In this document: piece after piece, positions 31,383-34,501 of the stretch | How positions within the stretch are numbered: position 1 is the first letter of the stretch | Layout of the letters: each line of letters starts with the position of its first letter | NCBI GenBank assembly: GCA_028291645.1 | Contig: JAQGNU010000231.1 | Span: 1 to 34,501 of the forward strand | DNA: 34,501 nt | From: Nevskia sp. | GTDB lineage: Bacteria > Pseudomonadota > Gammaproteobacteria > Nevskiales > Nevskiaceae | Reading direction: 5' to 3' | Made by a program: the position numbers and the translations under genes | Notes under the pieces: model-generated | Databases searched by the model: none | The model's input: only the letters and a program-made list of their open reading frames with translations | What the model was told of the DNA's origin: nothing

Positions 31383-33536
31383 CTACTGCGCAATGCCGAG
31401 CTGATCGAACATGAATGCGTATTCGCGCGCGGTGTCGTGGAAGCTCTGGAAGCGGCCCGACTTGCCGCCGTGGCCCGCCGCCATGTCGACGCTGAAGATC
31501 AGCGGATTGCGATCGGTCTTGGTCGCGCGCAGCTTCGCCACCCATTTCGCCGGTTCGTAATACTGCACCTGTGAATCCCACAAGCCGGTGAACACCAGCA
31601 TCGCCGGATAGGTTTGCGGTTTGACGTTGTCGACCGGCGAGTACGACAGCATGTAGTCGTAGTAGGACTTTTCTTTCGGATTGCCCCACTCGTCGAACTC
31701 GTTGGTGGTCAGCGGAATGCTTTCGTCGAGCATCGTCGTCACCACATCGACGAACGGCACGTAGGCAATGATGCCGCGATAATCCTGCGGTGCAAGGTTG
31801 GCGACCGCGCCCATCAGCAGACCACCGGCGCTGCGGCCTTCGGCGAACACCTTGTCCTTGGCGCCGTAGCCGCGCTTGACCAAGTCTTCACTGACATCGA
31901 CGAAATCGGTGAAGGTGTTGCGCTTGTGCAGCAGCTTGCCGTCCTCGTACCAGTTGCGGCCGAGTTCCTGCCCGCCGCGGATATGCGCGAGTGCGACGAC
32001 GAAGCCGCGATCGAGCAGGCTGACCCAACTCGAACGGAAGGTCGGATCGGTGGAGATACCATAAGAACCGTAGGCGTACTGGAATAGCGGCGCGGTACCG
32101 TCGAGCTTGGTGCCTTTGCGATACACCAGCGATACCGGCACTGCGGTGCCATCGCGCGCGGTCGCGTGCAGATATTCGGTGACGTAGTTGGATGACGCGA
32201 AGCCGCCGCCGATTTCATCACGCTTCAGCATCTTGCGCGTGCCGTCGCGCATGTCGTACTCGACGGTGGTGCGCGGCGTCGTCAGCGAGGTGTAGACATA
32301 GCGCAGCTTGTCGCTGCTGATGTCGGGCGTATCGACCAGCGTCATCGTGTAGGCCGGCTCGTCGGCTGCGATCACTTCGTTCTTGCCGCCGTACCAGGAC
32401 TGGACGTGCAGCTTCAGCAGGCCGCCGGAGCGCTCGTTGACGGCGAGATAGTTCTTCGACACTTCGTAGCTCTGCACGAACGCATCGCTGCGATTGGCGA
32501 CGACATCCTTCCAAGTATTTTTGTCGGCACTCTTGGCCACCGGCGCACGCACGATGCGGAAATTCGGCGCCTGCCAGTTGGTGCGGATGATGAAATCGCG
32601 GCCGACATTGTCGACCTGGTATTCATGATTCGGCTCGCGCGGCAGCACCGGCTTGAATTCGAGCTTAGGATCGCCGGCATCGGCGTAGCGCCACTCGGTC
32701 TGCAGCGTGCTCTCCAGCGCGATGAACAGGTACTTTTCCGAACGGCTCTTGGTCACGCCCATGTAGTAGCTGTGATCCTGCTCCTCGTAGACCAGCGGAT
32801 CGTTCGCGGCATCGGCTCCGAGCTTATGCTTGTGTACGCGCACCGACAGCAGCGTCACCGGATCTTTCTCGACATACAGCAGCGTCTTGTTGTCGTTGGC
32901 CCAGACGAAGTCCGGTTCGACATTGGCGACCACATCGCTCAGCGCTGCGCCGGTATCGAGATTCTTCACATGCAGCGTGTACTGGCGGCGGCCGATATCG
33001 TCCTCCGAGTACGCCAGCAGATGACCGTCGGGACTGGCCTCGCTGTCGCCGATCTGGAAAAACTCGTGGCCTTGCGACATCGCATTGCCGTCGAGCAGCA
33101 CCTGCTCGGGCGCGGTCATCTCGCCTTTGCGCCGTGCATAGATCGGATAATCCTTGCCCGGCTCGAAGCGCGTGTAATACCAGTAACCATGTTCCAGCAC
33201 CGGCACCGAAGCATCATCCGGCTTGATGCGTGCGACCAGTTCGTCGTAGAGCTTGGACTGCAGCGGCTCGGTGTGCTTCAGCAGCGCATCGCGATAACTG
33301 TTCTCGCTGTTCAGATAGCCAAGCACCTCGGGCGACTGGCGCGTGTCGTCGCGCAGCCAGTAGTAATCATCCTCGCGCGCACCGTTCGGCGAAGGCACCT
33401 GATAAGGATGCTTCGCCGCGATCGGTGCGGTGATCGCGATCTGGGCCCTCGGTGCAACCGCAGCCGGCGGTGTCGCGCAGGCTGCCAACAGCACAGCCGC
33501 AAAGAAGCCTGCAACATACGACGGCAGCTTGCGCAT
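31383..33536 (-). CDS. Oligopeptidase B (S9A prolyl oligopeptidase family), predicted lipoprotein
   Basis: 717-residue serine peptidase that cleaves short peptides after basic residues if it follows oligopeptidase B. The order is a seven-bladed propeller (about 50-450) and an alpha/beta-hydrolase domain with the catalytic triad S569 (EGRSAGGLLMG), D654 (TGLWDSQVQY) and H689 (AAGHGGKSGR). The propeller start DDYYWLRDDTRQSPEVLGYL is typical of the PtrB branch. The ATG at 33534-33536 has GGAG six bases upstream. It yields a signal peptide with lipobox LAAC (Cys20), so this copy should be exported and lipid-anchored, unlike the cytosolic E. coli enzyme. It starts 28 bp after the thrS stop on the same strand. 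Confidence 0.94.
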   Translation of the reverse strand: MRKLPSYVAGFFAAVLLAACATPPAAVAPRAQIAITAPIAAKHPYQVPSPNGAREDDYYWLRDDTRQSPEVLGYLNSENSYRDALLKHTEPLQSKLYDELVARIKPDDASVPVLEHGYWYYTRFEPGKDYPIYARRKGEMTAPEQVLLDGNAMSQGHEFFQIGDSEASPDGHLLAYSEDDIGRRQYTLHVKNLDTGAALSDVVANVEPDFVWANDNKTLLYVEKDPVTLLSVRVHKHKLGADAANDPLVYEEQDHSYYMGVTKSRSEKYLFIALESTLQTEWRYADAGDPKLEFKPVLPREPNHEYQVDNVGRDFIIRTNWQAPNFRIVRAPVAKSADKNTWKDVVANRSDAFVQSYEVSKNYLAVNERSGGLLKLHVQSWYGGKNEVIAADEPAYTMTLVDTPDISSDKLRYVYTSLTTPRTTVEYDMRDGTRKMLKRDEIGGGFASSNYVTEYLHATARDGTAVPVSLVYRKGTKLDGTAPLFQYAYGSYGISTDPTFRSSWVSLLDRGFVVALAHIRGGQELGRNWYEDGKLLHKRNTFTDFVDVSEDLVKRGYGAKDKVFAEGRSAGGLLMGAVANLAPQDYRGIIAYVPFVDVVTTMLDESIPLTTNEFDEWGNPKEKSYYDYMLSYSPVDNVKPQTYPAMLVFTGLWDSQVQYYEPAKWVAKLRATKTDRNPLIFSVDMAAGHGGKSGRFQSFHDTAREYAFMFDQLGIAQ

Positions 33537-33564
33537 CTCGATCTCCATCCGGGACTTCGCTGGT

Positions 33565-34501
33565 TTAGTGGACCATCCGCTGAGCGGCGAGCTGCGCGAC
33601 GGCATCCGCCAGCGGCAGCGTTTCCTGCCGTTCGGAACCGAGTCGGCGCAACGTCACCGTCTGCTCTTCCGCTTCCTTGCGGCCGACGACGACGATCACC
33701 GGCACTTTCTGCATCGAGTGCTCGCGGATCTTGTAGTTGATTTTCTCGTTGCGCAGATCGGTCTGCACGCGCAGGCCGGCGGCATCGAGTTGCGCTGCGA
33801 CTTCCGTAGCATAGGCATCGGCATCCGACACGATCGGCGTCACCACCGCCTGCACCGGCGCTAGCCACAGCGGCAGCGCGCCGGCGTGGTGCTCGATCAG
33901 GATGCCGATGAAGCGCTCCATCGAACCGACGATGGCCCGATGCAGCATCACCGGAATCTGGCGGTTCGAGTGCTCGTCGATGTAGCCCGCACCCAACCGC
34001 TCCGGCATCATGAAATCGACCTGCATGGTGCCGACCTGCCAGGCGCGGCCGATCGAATCCTTCAGGTGATATTCGATCTTCGGGCCGTAGAACGCGCCTT
34101 CGCCCGGCAGCTCGGTCCACTCCACACCGGCGGCACGCAGCGCAGCGCGCAGTGCATTCTCGGCACGATCCCAGACCGCGTCGGTGCCGAGACGCTTGTC
34201 CGGCCGCAGCGCGATCTTGATCGACAGGTCGGTGAAGCCGAAGTCGGCATAGACCTGCATCGCTTGGCCGTGAAACGCGGTGACTTCGGATTCGATCTGG
34301 TCGGGCGTGCAGAAGATGTGGCCGTCGTCCTGCGTGAACGCGCGCACGCGCATGATGCCGTGCAGCGCACCCGAAGGTTCGTTGCGATGGCAGCCGCCGA
34401 ACTCGGCGTAGCGGATCGGCAGGTCGCGATAGCTGTGCAGGTTGGCGTTGTAGATCTGCACGTGGCCCGGGCAGTTCATCGGCTTAATCGCGTAGGTGCG
34501 C
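33565..34501 (-). CDS. thrS: Threonine-tRNA ligase (partial, 5' part outside window)
   Basis: Class II aminoacyl-tRNA synthetase that charges tRNA-Thr. The visible 311 C-terminal residues include the end of the catalytic core: [12 protein letters not shown] with the zinc Cys, motif 2 [27 protein letters not shown], and motif 3 [20 protein letters not shown]. The anticodon-binding domain ([15 protein letters not shown] ... [13 protein letters not shown]-type region ... [12 protein letters not shown]) follows. The N-terminal TGS and editing domains lie beyond the right edge. The usual infC-rpmI-rplT neighbours do not follow; the downstream gene is the oligopeptidase. Confidence 0.97.
   Translation of the reverse strand, partial: RTYAIKPMNCPGHVQIYNANLHSYRDLPIRYAEFGGCHRNEPSGALHGIMRVRAFTQDDGHIFCTPDQIESEVTAFHGQAMQVYADFGFTDLSIKIALRPDKRLGTDAVWDRAENALRAALRAAGVEWTELPGEGAFYGPKIEYHLKDSIGRAWQVGTMQVDFMMPERLGAGYIDEHSNRQIPVMLHRAIVGSMERFIGILIEHHAGALPLWLAPVQAVVTPIVSDADAYATEVAAQLDAAGLRVQTDLRNEKINYKIREHSMQKVPVIVVVGRKEAEEQTVTLRRLGSERQETLPLADAVAQLAAQRMVH

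Overview
The window is high-GC chromosomal DNA of a Gammaproteobacterium. Evidence: the rne / rluC / yceF / yceD / rpmF / plsX neighbourhood, the msbA-lpxK...ycaR-kdsB lipid A and Kdo block, a clpS-clpA pair and a type II secretion cluster. The general look (long GC-rich genes, many GTG starts, few strong Shine-Dalgarno sites) suggests the Xanthomonadales/Nevskiales side of the class. That placement is an inference from style and gene order, not a tree. No tRNA, rRNA, CRISPR array, transposase or integrase was found.

Layout: 1-2312, clpA (cut at the left edge) and clpS, minus strand. 2386-6339, a six-bladed NHL-type lipoprotein with a strong terminator and a CHASE2 adenylate cyclase, both minus. 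6422-12509, type II secretion genes gspC, gspD, gspE, gspF, plus strand, then an AsmA-family protein at 12598-14631. 14644-14748, a broken tail of a glyoxalase-family gene. 14776-18007, minus: Bcr/CflA efflux pump, plsX, rpmF, yceD. 18056-18661, yceF on plus. 18658-20316, an HAD phosphatase and rluC on minus. 20317-20796, a long structured leader in front of rne (20797-23715, plus), which ends in a 14-bp hairpin. 23768-28473, minus: msbA, lpxK, a Cys-based phosphatase, ycaR and kdsB, an envelope-lipid operon. 28586-28942, a HinT-like protein on plus. 28988-33536, minus: phage-type lysozyme, polysaccharide deacetylase, M23 endopeptidase homologue and a lipoprotein oligopeptidase B, followed at the right edge by the 3' part of thrS.

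Functionally the window is mostly core: protein turnover (ClpAPS), RNA turnover (RNase E, RluC), phospholipid and lipid A synthesis (PlsX, MsbA, LpxK, KdsB), secretion (Gsp) and cell-wall processing. The least ordinary features are: (i) two related, same-oriented palindromic repeats of about 95 bp, each filling the gap between a stop codon and the next start codon inside an operon (gspE/gspF and phosphatase/ycaR); (ii) a gsp cluster that stops after F and runs into an AsmA gene, next to a plsX that is not followed by fabH, with a glyoxalase remnant between them, which looks like a rearrangement junction; (iii) a CX5R phosphatase inside the lipid A/Kdo operon; (iv) a lone phage-type lysozyme with a lengthened active-site loop beside wall-modifying genes. 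I do not see a clearly undescribed multi-gene system. The repeat family is the strongest lead.
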